A stretch of DNA of 64,000 nucleotides from positions 126,494 through 190,493 of the forward strand of contig NW_006767444.1 in assembly GCF_000264995.1 (NCBI RefSeq), read 5' to 3'. Below, in pieces: positions 44,965 to 56,923 of the stretch. The notes beneath the pieces were generated by a model. That model worked only from the letters and a program-made list of their open reading frames with translations, ran no database searches and was not told where the DNA came from. A program made the translations under genes and the position numbers. The DNA is from Punctularia strigosozonata HHB-11173 SS5 (taxonomy: Eukaryota > Basidiomycota > Agaricomycetes > Corticiales > Punctulariaceae). Positions within the stretch are counted from its first letter, which is position 1. Every line of letters starts with the position of its first letter.

Positions 44965-47900
44965 ATGCGCTCCGTTTACCGCTGCGCAGCCTTGCTAGCG
45001 CTCCACCTCGCGCCATGGACGGCGCACGCCCTGCACGCGTCCGAGGCCGGCGTGCTCGACTGGTACACTCCATTAATGGGACAACCGATCACGGAGACGC
45101 TCGCGACAGCACCGACTTTCCACCGCGTGACGCAAGAGGGCGGAGCGAGCGAGAGCGTCGTGTTGGCCGCGACCGCGGCGAATGTGCTGGCGGGCGTGAA
45201 TCCCGTGAACGGGTCTCTGGGTGAGTTGCGTGCGCGTATGCGTCGCTGACGGAGTGCTGATGCTGATGAATTTGGGAATGGTAGCTTGGAGACATGTATT
45301 CGAGGACGAAGACGCTGTAATAGCGTTTCAAAAGCATAAGAATGGTGCGGACGATGTCTTTCCTCACGTTCGTTACTCCGAGCTTGACAGCAGGCTTCTG
45401 CTCACAGTTGTAGCCTCTGTGTCCGGGCCCTCTGGTTCTACCCTCCGCTTATTCGATGCTCTGAAGGGCCACCTCTTGCTCGAGCAGCGCATACATGCAC
45501 CTGAAGTTGGCCGGCTGCACCAACCCGAGTCGGTTGGCGTGGCAATCGCCTTCTACGCCGAGAACGAAGAATCCGATATCTTGGTGCTGACCAGCGGAGA
45601 TAATCTGAGGAGACTGAACGGGAAGACGGGCGAGCTCAAGTGGAGCTGGACTGCACAAGATCAAGGGTACGTCCGTCTCACGTTTCACTCTCCAGTTCTG
45701 CCAACGAATTGACCCGGTTTTTGTGCGTTTTCTCTAGCTCGTTGGTGATATACTCGAAGATCATCCCGAGCCCGAACGCCATCTATCTCGTCGGTCTCGC
45801 CAAGTCATTCGCGGGCTACACGTTGCACGTCTCCGCCCTCTCGCCCGCGGACGGTTCGCTCCTTGCCTCGCAGCCGATCAATTCCCAGGTCGAGAACGGT
45901 CTCACGGACTTTTTGTACCTCGCCTCCCCCAGCTCCTCAGCCAATCGCAACCCGAGGCTGGTGTGGCTCGAGCACGCGACGATCCGTTCGGTCGACCTCA
46001 CGCCGCTCCTGGACGCGAAGGGCGCGTCGACGAAGGGGACCGCGTACAAGCGGATTATAGACGTAGGATTGGCCGAGCACGGCCAGTTCGTCGCGATCAA
46101 GGAGGACGGGACGGGGAGGGTGTTTAGGTTGGATGTGAACGGAGCTGGGGAAGGGAGTATCAAGGGTATCTGGGAGTTCCAGCGATCCGTGAGCACGCAT
46201 CGTTTCGTGTGAAATGGATGGATGCTGATCACCCGCCAAATGCATAGGCGACTTCGAAGGATTACAGCGACTCGATGTATTCGGGCGGTGTCGACAAGGA
46301 CGGACATCCTTACATTGGTCGGGTGTTCTGGTCCCATGCTCTTCAGGTACGAAACACACCTGGCTCGTCGAGTATGTGCGTGTATTCATGTGTTGATGGT
46401 GATACCAGCAAGCAGGCTACAACATATTTGCCGCGCATTTGGGCGATGGTAAAGGCCTCGTGAGCGGCTTCGCCTTCCCGTTCGACACGGACAAGCATGG
46501 CATAATCTCGCACGTATGTAGAATCCTACTGGAGTGCATGCGTTCTCGTTTTAATAATCGGTTCACAGGTCGCAATCGATGCCGCGAACCCGCAGACGGA
46601 TACCGTGGTGTCTCGCATAGTCCTCACGACGACGACCGGCGCGGTGCAGCTGTGGACGCAGGACAAGGTATCGTGGACGAGGGAAGAGTCGCTGGCGAGC
46701 ATCAGTGTCGCCGAGTTCGTCGACCTGCCCGAGCCGAGCGGCGATGGCAAAGGCGCTGCGCGCGATCATGAAGGCTGGCTGGCACGCACGACGCGGCACT
46801 TCGCCGACGCTCAGGTTGGTCGTAATCGTTAATTCTTATCGACCAGGAGTCCGTGTGCTGACGTTGTGCACCACAGAACTTACCAGAGTACCTCGCCCAC
46901 TTCGCCAAGCGGTTCGCCACGGGCTCGTACGCGTCTGTATCAGCTCCGGTTTCTCCTGTCAACCCGTCGAACGCGACATCGCTCGCCCGGGACGCGTTCG
47001 GGCTCAAGAAGATCATCGTTGCGGCCACGCCTTTTGGGAACGTCTTTGGCATTGACTCCAGCACGGGCAAGATTGTATGGAGCCGTGTGCTAGGGCTGGG
47101 CTGGGCGGCTGAGGTTGGCGGGAGGGTGTTGCCCGTAAAGTTGTTTGTTATGGCCGGTGCCGACGATGGGAGCAAACCGGAGGTGCTGCTCATCACTCAG
47201 CGACGTGCCGAGAACGTGAGCATATATCCATATTCTGGTAGTATTTATCCGTTGACACGAGCCCTCGGACTTCGCAGACCCTCGTCGACACGGTCGTCTT
47301 CCATCTTGACGCCCTCACAGGTGCAGACGCCAGCGGTGCGGCGCCGACGCCACTCATTCAAGGGATCGACGTTATTCCCGGCGCCCTGGTGGAGTCGTAT
47401 TTCATACCGGAAATCAAGACCGCTCTCCTATTCGACGAGTTCCTGCAGCTCCATACCTACCCTGACAATCCGAAAGTCAAGAGTGCTCTGAAAAAGCTTG
47501 CCCCTTCGCTCCATTTCTCCCTTCGCGCTGGAAAGCCCGGCAGCCGCCAGCTCATAGGCCATCGCATTATGTCTTCTGACCGCCTTCCGGGCATCCAGAC
47601 ATACGTGGGCTACCCTACGTGGACGCTCGCCCTTCCGCCCTCAGAAGAGATCATAACAATCGTCCCGCGGCCGCGCGAGCCCGTTGCGAGTCTCGGGAAG
47701 GTGCTGGGCAATCGGACGACGCTCTACAAGTACCTCAATCCGAACGTCGTCGCAGTCCTCACCTCAAATCCGGAGACGCCTAGCTGCGGTGTCTATGTTG
47801 TCGACCAGGCGAAGGGTACAACTCTCTACCGCGCCAAGCTTCCTGCCTTTGGGGGGCGGTGCGACGTCCACGCCACGTTTGCGGAGAATTGGCTGGTGTA

Positions 47901-48655
47901 TCACTATTACGACGGGGACAACGCGGGGGCAAGCAGGACGAAGGCGTACAGGGTCGTGAGCGTTGAGCTCTACGAGGGGAAGGGCGTCGACGACAAGACG
48001 AGGAGCTCGGAATTGTCCAGCTTGTCGCCGAAGAGCACGGCGTTGTCTGCTCTCGAGCAGGTGTACCTGTTCCCTCACGGTGTGATGACTATGACCACGA
48101 CGTCGACCAAGTATGGGATGACGGCCAAGGATCTCATAGGTTCGTCTTCTCCCCTTGCGCTGTATTGACCCTGTTCCTCAAACTTTGTGGTAGTTGCGAA
48201 CAAGAACGGACAGATTCAGTCCTTCCCCCGTCGGCTCCTCGATCCGAGAAGGCCGAAGCGCAAACCGACTGTCGAAGAGCAGGAGGAATGGCTGATCCAA
48301 TACGATCCGCTTCTTCCTGACGACCCCCGACGCGTGCTCTCGCACAACTATGACGTACGTTCTGCCACACGCTCTGCTTTCTTCTAGCTCGTTCTGACTG
48401 CGACGGTTTATGCAGGTCGAGAAAGTGCGGCGTATCATAACGTCGCCCGCGCTCCTCGAGTCTACCTCCCTCGTCTTCGCGTACGGGCTCGACTTGTTCT
48501 CAACAAGAACAGCGCCGTCAAAGACGTTCGACGTTCTCAACGAAAACTTCAACAAGGTCCAGCTCGTGCTCACCATTACGGGCCTGGCGGTGGCCATCTT
48601 TGTGACGAAGCCGATGGTGCAGAGAAAGAGGTTAAGAGAGAAGTGGTATCAGTGA
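44965..48655 (+). CDS. EMC1: ER membrane protein complex subunit 1
   Basis: A large multi-exon gene for the lumenal scaffold subunit of the EMC insertase. It starts with a signal peptide (MRSVYRCAALLALHLAPWTA), followed by beta-propeller-type sequence: ASEAGVLDWYTPLMGQP, AWRHVFEDEDAVIAFQ, LRRLNGKTGELKWSW, and later FGNVFGIDSSTGKIVWSRVL. The C-terminal DUF1620 region has PSLHFSLRAGKPGSRQLIGH, LNPNVVAVLTSNPET and QVYLFPHGVMTMTTTSTKYG, which are strong family motifs. It ends with one transmembrane segment (VLTITGLAVAIFVTKPM) and a short basic tail ending at 48655. About ten exons are visible; most boundaries are in-frame GT-AG. Confidence 0.9.
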
Positions 48656-48792
48656 CCGTGCTCATGATCTTGTATAATTCAACACTGCTAGAAGTGCACA
48701 CGCGTTCTCATAGGATGCAATGAGACATTGATCTCGATTAATATACAAGCGATGGGCTGCCGCTCGACCAGGGCCGCGCTCCTGTGCGGCGT

Positions 48793-50959
48793 TCACTCCT
48801 CGTCTTCGCCAATGTCATCCGCCGTCTGGTCTTCGTTCTCAATTGCATATGCATCCCTAATCGACAGCAACTCTTCCACCAGCTCCTTCATCTGCTCCTG
48901 TTCTAATCCGTTGTCCTGCGCTACGTTGAGTAGGGCGGACGAATGCATGTTTTTCCGTAGATACTCGGCGTGCAAGGATAATAGATTTGTGGTTGCGGAG
49001 TTCGTGTCCAATGAACTCATGACCGGCATTGAGACGATCTTCGGGCGCCTTGAGTTAGACGCTCGCCTTGACAGGATAGTTTGAGGGAAAGACGAGATGA
49101 TAGGGAATGGCGGCAAAAAACGTCTGCAAGGGAGGGCTGATCAGCCGTGGTCCTCATTGGTCTCGAAAGATACACTCACGAAGTCAGCGCTGAATTGCTT
49201 CCTGCCCATTCAGCATAAACGTCGATGCTACTGTCGCTCAGGCCACGCAAGACGTCGCGCCGAGAAAATGAAGCAGTTCTCTGTGGGTTCAGTTCAGTCA
49301 TGCGGCATTTGCATAACCCCGAAATGAGAGGCTCAAACCTTGCCTTGCCTAGCTTCGCTAGGCCACAGGCCGGACAAGTCGTAGAACCGGTTTTCGAGCA
49401 CTGTACTGGTGATTTCGTCTGTGAACGGTAGGATTCCTCGGAGATGCGAAAAGCGTGTGTCGTTTTGGATGTTCAAGCTTTCCGAGAAGGAAGCAAAATC
49501 TTCCGCTTTCTTCTTCAACCTGAACCGATAGCGTATGAGCATGATCATAATGTTGGTCGAATGAGCCCGACCTAAGGGGTAGAGTCACAGTCTCGATGTG
49601 AGTGGAAATGATCGTAGATGTATGATGCATGTTCGAGGTCTAGTGGTAGTCATTCAGTTGATGAGTGCAAAGGGTATACTTACTTTTAGCGCTCACCTCA
49701 AGCTTGCGGACGATCTCGTCCTTCAGTTTCGGCCACGTCAGTGCCGGGTTTTGAATAGGTACCGCGATGCTAGTGAACTCATTCAAGCTTTGCAACGCGA
49801 GCGCATCATTCAATATAGACTGAGCTTCCACATGTGGAGACTGCACAAGACGAGTTGATATGAATCAGGATATTACCATCATCGATACTCACCTCGGTCG
49901 TTTCAGTCGTTGTCCAACGGCTCGCGGAATCATATAAGGTGATGCGCGACGACAAGTTTGCGAATGCGAGCGCAGGCAACTTCGAGAAGTCGTCGCGATA
50001 GGTTTGTAGAAATGAGTCAATGAAGCCACCGAATGCAGGAACGTCGTAAGTCAACTGGACTCCCTGCGAGAGGTCGTCAATAGAGCAGCGACGCGACACT
50101 GTTAACGTATGACAGACCTGTAACGAATCACACTCTTCGACGAATTGTCGAAATGATTCTTCCATTAGAGAGTTATCCTATGTGATGCACATGTTGATGA
50201 TCCCACATGCTGCATGCCAGTGAAGCGTATCCACGAACCGAATCGTACTGCTTGAACAGCGCTTGACCACTTGCCCAGTTCGTGGTCTCCGGGGACTCAG
50301 CCGCCGAAGGGTCCGGGAGTTTGTGTATAGACCGTGGCACATAGTACGGGTGCGAGTAGTCGGACCAGAATCGGATTCCTGGGTCGGCTTTCGCAGTCGC
50401 GTTTTCGTCGTTCTCGTCGTCATGTGCCTCGTTCTCCTCTTCAAGATGTCGCAAATACTGGCTCTTAGGCACCGGATCTTGAGCAAATTCTACGACTTCG
50501 CCAGACCTGGAGGATGCGAGAATGTCAGCAAATACGCGTCAACCTCGCACCGAATGTGACGCACCAAGGAGTCATGTCCGCGTCCTTCTCCGGATAGAGA
50601 TCATTAGTCCTGGCCAAACTTCCGAAGTTGGCTAATCTAGGTATCACAATAAACTGTCGCTACGTCGTGCTAGCTAACCGTACGACTGACCACGTCGGTC
50701 AAAGATCAAGACTCTCGGGCAGTATGTAGGTTGGCCCTAACGCGGGCCGGTCAGTGTTTTGTACCACGATTACAGGTAAGGATGAACTCACATTCGTAGA
50801 TAGCCCTTCTCTGAACGATTTGTCGTGATCCACGAGCGGATCTTCTGCCTCCGCGTCCTCCAAGTCCCCGTAGGTGAAGTAGCTCTCCTGCGTATTCCAG
50901 AAATGCGTGCCGATATGGTTGGCTAGATTACCAGCTTGAATGTAAAGGATCTCCCTCAT
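48793..50959 (-). CDS. DML1: Misato/DML1 tubulin-like mitochondrial inheritance protein
   Basis: Starts at 50959 with the family signature MREILYIQAGNLANHIGTHF and the WNTQESYFTYG motif of the Misato segment II tubulin-like domain. Downstream exons give FREGLST, GQPTYCPRVLIFDRR and GNFGSLAR, then SIHKLPDP, SYHP-type WSDYSHPYYVPR and VQLTYDVPAFGGFIDSFLQT. The last exon has FPIISSFPQTIL, a family motif in the form PFPxxxSFP, and ends in an acidic tail at 48793. Family members affect mitochondrial partitioning and morphology. Convergent with EMC1 (137 bp between stops). Confidence 0.85.
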
Positions 50960-51317
50960 GATGGATCGGAAAGCAGAGTTTCGTTGATTAGTAGTGGAGA
51001 AAGCACAGAGCAACAGTCCCGTCGAAAATATGGAGAGAGAGTGCCGCCGATTAAAATACGCGCGCGCGGGTGGCCGAAAGCGGCAATTTTAGTCAGTTCG
51101 GTTGAGCAGTTTCGGGCTAAACTGACTTAATTGCATTGGAAGAGCTTGTGTAGATCTTGAGATCTTGTGTTCCATGGGGAGATGCGTACTCCAGGACGCA
51201 TCCGGTTGGTAAAGAAAGTATATGTGGCAATAATACAGGATCATCCGAGTGCTGTAGTATAGTAGTGCAGAAAAAAACATGAAAGAACGTGGAGGGCGGG
51301 CAGGGCCCATACCACTC

Positions 51318-52614
51318 TTACACGAAGTAAGGCATGTTCCCCTATAATTAGTAAAATCAGTTCGTCTGCCCGTGATTGCGTCCAAGGATCGCGGACGCTT
51401 ACCATCTTCCTCCCCGGCATCTTACCTACGTCTCTCTCGTTCTCTTCCGCTGGGCCAAATACCTTGAACTCCCTTCCTCCCTCCCCCTCTCCGCCATTGC
51501 CGTCTCCATGAAGGGTCAGTATGCTCGCCATGTTGCCGCAGCGGTAGCAATAGTTCGGCGCGGACCAGACGGTGACGAGCGCGTCGTCGAACATGTACTT
51601 GTAACCTTCTTGGACGAGTTGATGGGCCCTTGCGATGAGCGACAGAGAGTTGACGTGGTTGAACTGCAGATCAATGTAAACATCAGGTTATATATCGAGT
51701 TTGGAATGTCGGCGCGTACCTCTCTTGTCACGGACGCGCCGAATAGCCATCCTGCTCCTCGTGGGCTTACCGCCCATGTCTCGACGTCATCCGGATCACT
51801 CCACATGAGGTCTGAATGCAAATGCATAGCATCAATTCGTTGCTCACGGATGCAACCTGTAACGCACCACAGAAAGCGCCCTCGTGCGGAATTTCTTGCG
51901 CCCGACTTAAGACGCGTATTTGGTCGAGCGTCCGGATGTCTGGTGAGAGGCCGCCATGTACACACAACGTTTCGCCGTCTATGATCTGCCAATTCCGTTG
52001 AGAGCATGTACGCCGATGTAACTGGTGGATATACCGCAGCAAGGTTAAGGTAGTCGAAGACGTTGCAGCAGGCTTTCCATACTGTTGCCGAACCATACTT
52101 CTGCTGGCATTCGTCTGTGCTCGCAGTTCAGGTCCCATCCTTATATCATAATTGTCGTAGAGACGTACCGTAGAATCCGTATACTTGTGTTATCTGCCGC
52201 GATTCGTGGTTCCCTCGCAGCAGAGTCACCTTGTCGGGGTATCTTGCCTTCAACACCAGTAGCAATGAAACCGTCTCTAGACTGTAATGTCCTCGATCTA
52301 CGAAGTCACCCTGAAATGGCACACGATGTTTAACATTCCTCTCTCGAGTCCGCATGGTATAGGAAAAACCTACGTGCCATGAAGATGTAGCTCGTCTCCG
52401 GCACCATACCACCCTTCCGTAGCAACTCCAGCAGGTCCCAGAACTGCCCGTGTATGTCGCCGCATATGGTCACCGGGCTTGAGACGGGCTGAATGTTCGA
52501 TTCTTCGATCAGGATCGAGCGCACGCGATCACATAGCAGCTTCATGTCGGGTTCGGAGAGGTGTTGGCATTCCATTAACTGCGCGAGCCATTTGTCGGGA
52601 TCGTACTGTCCCAT
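51318..52614 (-). CDS. SIT4: Serine/threonine phosphatase catalytic subunit, Sit4/PP6 type
   Basis: PPP-family phosphatase. Seen: the N-terminus [18 protein letters not shown], the metal-binding motifs [20 protein letters not shown] and [20 protein letters not shown], then [45 protein letters not shown], and [27 protein letters not shown] and [13 protein letters not shown] favour Sit4/PP6 over PP2A or PP4. The last exon, joined across an intron from GGTAAGC to TATAG, encodes GNMPYFV and a stop at 51318; PP6/Sit4 normally ends in YFL, so the last residue is Val. The start at 52614 aligns with yeast Sit4; an in-frame Met at 52626 would add four residues. It functions with SAPS subunits in cell-cycle and TOR signalling. 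Confidence 0.9.
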
Positions 52615-52871
52615 CGTTCGCGACAATCGGCAAGATACACTCCGGTAGGCGCGAGTCTACCGGGAAGGAGTGGTTGCGCGATGCGCGGGGCGGCGGGGGT
52701 CAGGAACAAGATGAACGGCGGTCGTCGCCACCAATATGACCACGCCTGCTTTACTTCGTCCACCGCTGCAGGAGGGACTATCGACGTGCTCTTTCAAACA
52801 CTAGCAAACGCTTCACTATCGACGATATAAGAGTCCGAGCGCAGATCTCGCTCGCAAGTCACAACTAATCT

Positions 52872-53754
52872 ATGGACACTGCATCATCTCGACCTTCTGC
52901 CTCCCGAGGCTCAAGCTCGCAGCGCAGCAGGGGCTCTCACAAGCCACGAGGCGGTCACGGTAAAGCTCTCCGCGCCCGCGGTCGAGGACGGGGTGGTGGG
53001 CGCCCGGCTGTATTCCGCGAACGCATCCTCCTGGAAGGCGAAGCGCCCGAGGATCTGGACGAGGAGGCGGAGGCAGAACTCCGCGCGAAGTACTCGAGAC
53101 GAAACTTGGGCAGCAACGCGGATCGGTACAAGGAAGAGGATCCGGAACTGGGCTCGGATGGCGAGCCGATCGTCGAGCCCGAGGTCGATTTGAGCGCGTT
53201 TCTGCGAAAACAGAGGTTGCACGATGAGGAAGACGCGACACCCGGTGAGGACGATCAGGAGGTGGATCACTCTTTAGACCACTTGCCTACAGGGATAGGA
53301 GGGAAAAGCAAGGGGAAGGTTGCGGAGCAGAGAAAGGGTAAAGTACAGCACATCGCCTTGGACGACGAATTGGAGAAGATGCTCAGGGAGAAGGCGGTCG
53401 CCGATGCAAATCGTGGTATGTGCATTTCGCCCTCCTCAGATGCATGGACGTAGATCATCAACCTTTCTTGCGTCCCTCAGAGCTTAAGGAGCGCTTCCGC
53501 GTTCAAGCGGCGAAACCCACCTTTCAAGGCTCGGTTGCAAACGCTGGACGGGGCAAAGGGCCACATCGAGGTATGTCCCGATCGCGCGCCGTTCATTTCA
53601 TTTACATTGAGATTGCAGCAAACACTGAGATCTGATGCCATTATCTATAGAGAAAGATGTGCTCGTCGCGCCTCCCCTTCCTGGCCAGGAATCAAAGAAG
53701 GACCCAAACGCAAAAGATGGCCTGGAGGATTTCCTTGACGAGCTCTTGGGATGA
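52872..53754 (+). CDS. Conserved Gly/Arg-rich acidic protein, unknown function
   Basis: Three exons, with the first running to about 53414 and the last ending at 53754 (DFLDELLG). The N-terminus is Ser/Arg/Gly-rich with RGG-type repeats (GHGKALRARGRGRGGGRP), suggesting RNA binding. An acidic middle follows (LEGEAPEDLDEEAEAELR, RKQRLHDEEDATPGEDD), then a predicted helix spanning the second intron (LDDELEKMLREKAVADANR, ELKERFRVQAAKPTF). I do not recognise the family. It is divergent from SIT4, with a start-to-start distance of about 260 bp, so the two probably share a promoter region. Confidence 0.65.
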
Positions 53755-54638
53755 AGAATCCGGATTGTCCATATGCATTGTGCATTCTACGACGGAGGCT
53801 CCGAATCAGGGGCGACCGGTATACGCGCGACGGCGCAGGCGTCTCTTCCTGGTCACAGCGTCCTCGACTATGCTGGTAAAAATACACCGATCTAGCGGTC
53901 GACGCTCAACGGCGATGCGGAGCACTTGGGCGTGGCAGACATTGTCAGGATCAGTATCAAGAGATGTCTGACAGCCGCGGAGGCGAACTCTGCAGATATC
54001 GCAGTGTCGAGCCTGGGCATGGGGGAAGAGTTGTGCTCTCTTGTGCTGTTAATGGCCAAGGGTGTTCGCTGCTGGGGACTCACCGGGCCAAACTACTTAT
54101 TCACTGGCGTCGGAAGGTGCATGTCCGTATGTACGGCGGTCGTTTGCTTGTATGTGACGCTCGCGTGCGGTTCCTGTTCCTTCACTATCATGTCCTCAGC
54201 GATCAGACCTATCATGCTGTAAACGCTCGAATTGCTGAGACTTAGTATCTGGTATTAGACAGTGACAATTATCCGATAGTAGACGGCTGGCTATCGATGG
54301 CTCACCGCTGATCCGGTCAGGCAGTTTCTGGCCCGACGGTCACCTACATGCGTCGCAAGTCCGTACATCCGCTCTACGTAGCACGCTCGCTCGGCATGGA
54401 GAACGCGCATCGAAACTAGCCTATATGGGTCCGGTAATCAAAGGAATAATCAAAGAAAACCACGACGAGGAGATCGTACAGAATGAGAGGGTCAGGAAGG
54501 GATCTGTACGCTGTGTACTTACTACGAAGAGTACGGTAGCTCGATAGAGAGGGTATGTTCAAGTCGAGGATCTGCTAGGGTCACTAGGGATACAGTTATG
54601 TTTCGTGAGACGATTGAAATGGGCGCGGGGGAGCTGGT
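53755..54638. other. Gene-poor region with one coding-like relic
   Basis: From about 53775 to 54222 one plus-strand frame is open except for a single TAG at about 53894: LPGHSVLDYAGKNTPI before it, and GVADIVRISIKRCLTAAEAN then SLGMGEELCSLVLLMAKG after it. No known family. It may be a decayed gene or chance. From 54240 to 54638 nothing is seen, including no CaaX peptide. Confidence 0.3.
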
Positions 54639-56258
54639 TCAGCTCGCCGAGGGTAAACGTTCGTGTCCCAAGATGCTGTGACGTGACAGCTCGCCGGTCG
54701 GGGTGTCGATCGCTATGGCCTCGAACGAGGGGGTCGAGGGTAGCAGGTAGGCGGGCAACGGCGGGGATATGTTGATCGTGTCGGTCGTGAAGGCCGGAAG
54801 GCCGGATTCGAGGTCCAAGGAGAAGGAGCTCGATGTGAACGAGGAAGGTAGTCCTTTCTCGGTGGTGTCGCTTCGGAGCAGGGAGACGTCCGAGGAGGTC
54901 CTGCTGTATGGCGGTGCTTTTTCGGAGGAGGAGCGAGGGGCCGGGAAGTAGCCTGCCTTTGGAGGAGGTGGGCATGTGAATCCCTTCTCGGTGGATCGGA
55001 AACCGGACCGCGAGATCAAGCTGAAGGGGCGTTGGGCATGAGGATAGATAGCGCAGAAAAGATTGGCCGTAACGTACTGAGAGCCTGATCCGTTCGATGC
55101 TTGCACCGAGACCAAGGGCTTGAATCCCAAGCGCTTGGCGACGAACCAGAATGCGAGTTTGTAGTGCCGACGCGCCTCCTCTGCGAATCCGAAGAACAGG
55201 AGGAAAATGATGGCGCAGGCGGGAACGCTCCATCGGCTGAGCTCCAGGGAGACGACATTTGAGTGGTTCAGTCGCCAGAGGACCGCAGGGATCTCCTCGA
55301 CGCGGCTTTGGTCGTAGTGCGTGTCGGACCAGCTGATCCAAGGGTTGACGCCAAGGCGGGCGTTTAGTACGATGACGTAGATCGCCAAGGGAGTGTTGCA
55401 GAGAATCTCCGTTGTGGCAAGGGCCATCAGACGGAAGTAGCGACTGGTCGAGAGTCCCTTATTTGACGAGATGAACTCGCTGAAGGAAGCTTGGCGACGA
55501 ATCAACGCGCGCAGCGATAGTACTGGATAGATAAAGTGTCAGATTGTAGTTACTACGTCGAACTGAACACACACCACAATAGACGGAAGAAATCAAGCCC
55601 AATAAGATCGGCCACGCGCTGACTAGGAAGAACGTCGGGATAGTGTCGTACAAAGCAGGCCAGCAGCCGACGTCCTCGAAAATATTGAAACGGTGTCCAG
55701 TAACGATGTAGGCTGCTTGAAAGGTTAGATGATGCAAGTAATATCATGCGAATGAGCTCACCCAGGACCATGACGATCATGGGAAGGAGAACGCAGATTA
55801 AAGTGTCGATAATGACGGCACGTTGTTTCTGAGTAGAAGGGTGAGCCTCAGTGGAAGTAAGAGGACGAAGAATCGCACCTCAGCTCGGACGACTACCGCA
55901 GACGGAACACAGGCAATATTGTACAAGCGGCGGTTGATGCAGAGCGATGCGGCGGGGATCCCCACGGAGACGCCGATCGTAATGCGAGTCGCTGCCAACC
56001 AGGTACAGTTAGCATACGACCTACGCAAGATAGGAGTACAAGCTTACATATATCACACCATACGGGCACCCAGTTGATGGCATTGTTATGCCATACAATC
56101 GAGTTGACGAACAGGTTGAGGGAGCCCAAGGAAGCCCAGATCATGTAGTAGCACGTTGCAGAGTTCCATGCTTGGAAGTGCCACGTAAGAGGAATTAGAG
56201 GTAAGACAAATCCCAGGCAAGCAAAGACAGGAAACAACGGCCAGGTTGAATCGGACAT
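54639..56258 (-). CDS. STE3: STE3-like pheromone receptor 3 (GPCR)
   Basis: Six exons, 451 residues: 56258-56048, 55991-55879, 55828-55762, 55712-55575, 55522-55078 and 55020-54639. Start MSDSTWPLFPVFACLG. Seven hydrophobic segments with WNSATCYYMIWAS, NSIVWHNNAINW, WCDIS, PAASLCINRRLYNIA, GHRFNIFEDVGCWP, SRYFRLMALATTEIL, SWSDTHYDQSR and FLLFFGFAEEARRHY. The last intron (GTACGT...CAG) lies in the cytosolic tail, which is long and Ser/Pro-rich. It is divergently arranged with pheromone gene 1, whose start is 489 bp away. Receptor plus adjacent CaaX precursor is the core unit of a B mating-type sublocus. Confidence 0.93.
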
Positions 56259-56746
56259 AAGGAGATGGTGGAGGATACTGGTGAGGAGAGGGTCGTTCAC
56301 GGAACGAACTGGGTAGACAACCCAGTGGAAAGGCAGAGGTGCCAATTGGGTTGTTCACGACAGAGTTCCCGCCTTATGACTGACTTCAGGCCTGAATGAA
56401 GCATTAGACAATGCGGTCCCATTGACGATTGCGAAAAAGCTAGTGGGTGCAGTCAAAGCGCGTGGCGACAATGCGCGGCGGGTCAAGGCTGAGATCTGAG
56501 ATCTAGTCACGTGCCATTTCACGTGACACCCTATCAGCCATTGTTCCTGCTTGCCAGAGGTTTCGGATGTGGCTCCAATGTTGACAATGGTGGACGAGAC
56601 GCGGAAGTAGTCGTATTGTCCCTAGAATGGGCATAAAACCGTGGAGGGGTCCGTCACACTCCTTTCTCCCCACCTTTCATCATCTTCGATTTCGTTCCGC
56701 GTCACCGCGACACTTTGTGACCTTCGCATCCCCCGCTACCGACGTT

Positions 56747-56923
56747 ATGGACTCCTTCACATCCCTCGAGTTTCTCATCAACTCCTCGCACCCTCACCCC
56801 ACCGATAATCCCAAGCCCGACGACAATCACGACGTCGATGTCGTTGATTTATCGGATGCCCTACCGGCCGACTTCGAGAAAGCCGGATCGGGCATCGCGT
56901 ACTCTTTCTGTATAGTCGCCTGA
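56747..56923 (+). CDS. Lipopeptide mating pheromone precursor 1 (CaaX = CIVA)
   Basis: A 58-codon intronless ORF with the layout of basidiomycete pheromone precursors. The N-terminus is MDSFTSLEFLINSSHPHPTD, followed by an acidic Asp/Pro-rich stretch and ADFEKAGSGIAYSFCIVA at the end. The C-terminal Cys-aliphatic-aliphatic-Ala box predicts farnesylation, removal of the last three residues and carboxyl methylation. The Glu-Lys pair before Ala-Gly-Ser is a likely N-terminal processing site, giving a mature peptide of about ten residues ending in farnesyl-Cys. An upstream in-frame ATG at 56627 is unlikely to be the start because MDSF matches pheromone gene 2. A TATA-like CATAAAA sits near 56631. 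Confidence 0.85.
   Translation: MDSFTSLEFLINSSHPHPTDNPKPDDNHDVDVVDLSDALPADFEKAGSGIAYSFCIVA

Noticed and set aside
54559-55341. 260-codon minus-strand frame inside receptor 3
   Set aside because: It is an alternative frame of the receptor's large exon; only the 54639-55522 frame carries STE3 motifs and joins the upstream exons.
56627-56746. N-terminal extension of pheromone precursor 1
   Set aside because: The upstream Met adds 40 residues unlike other precursors; the MDSF start matches pheromone gene 3 and usual precursor size.
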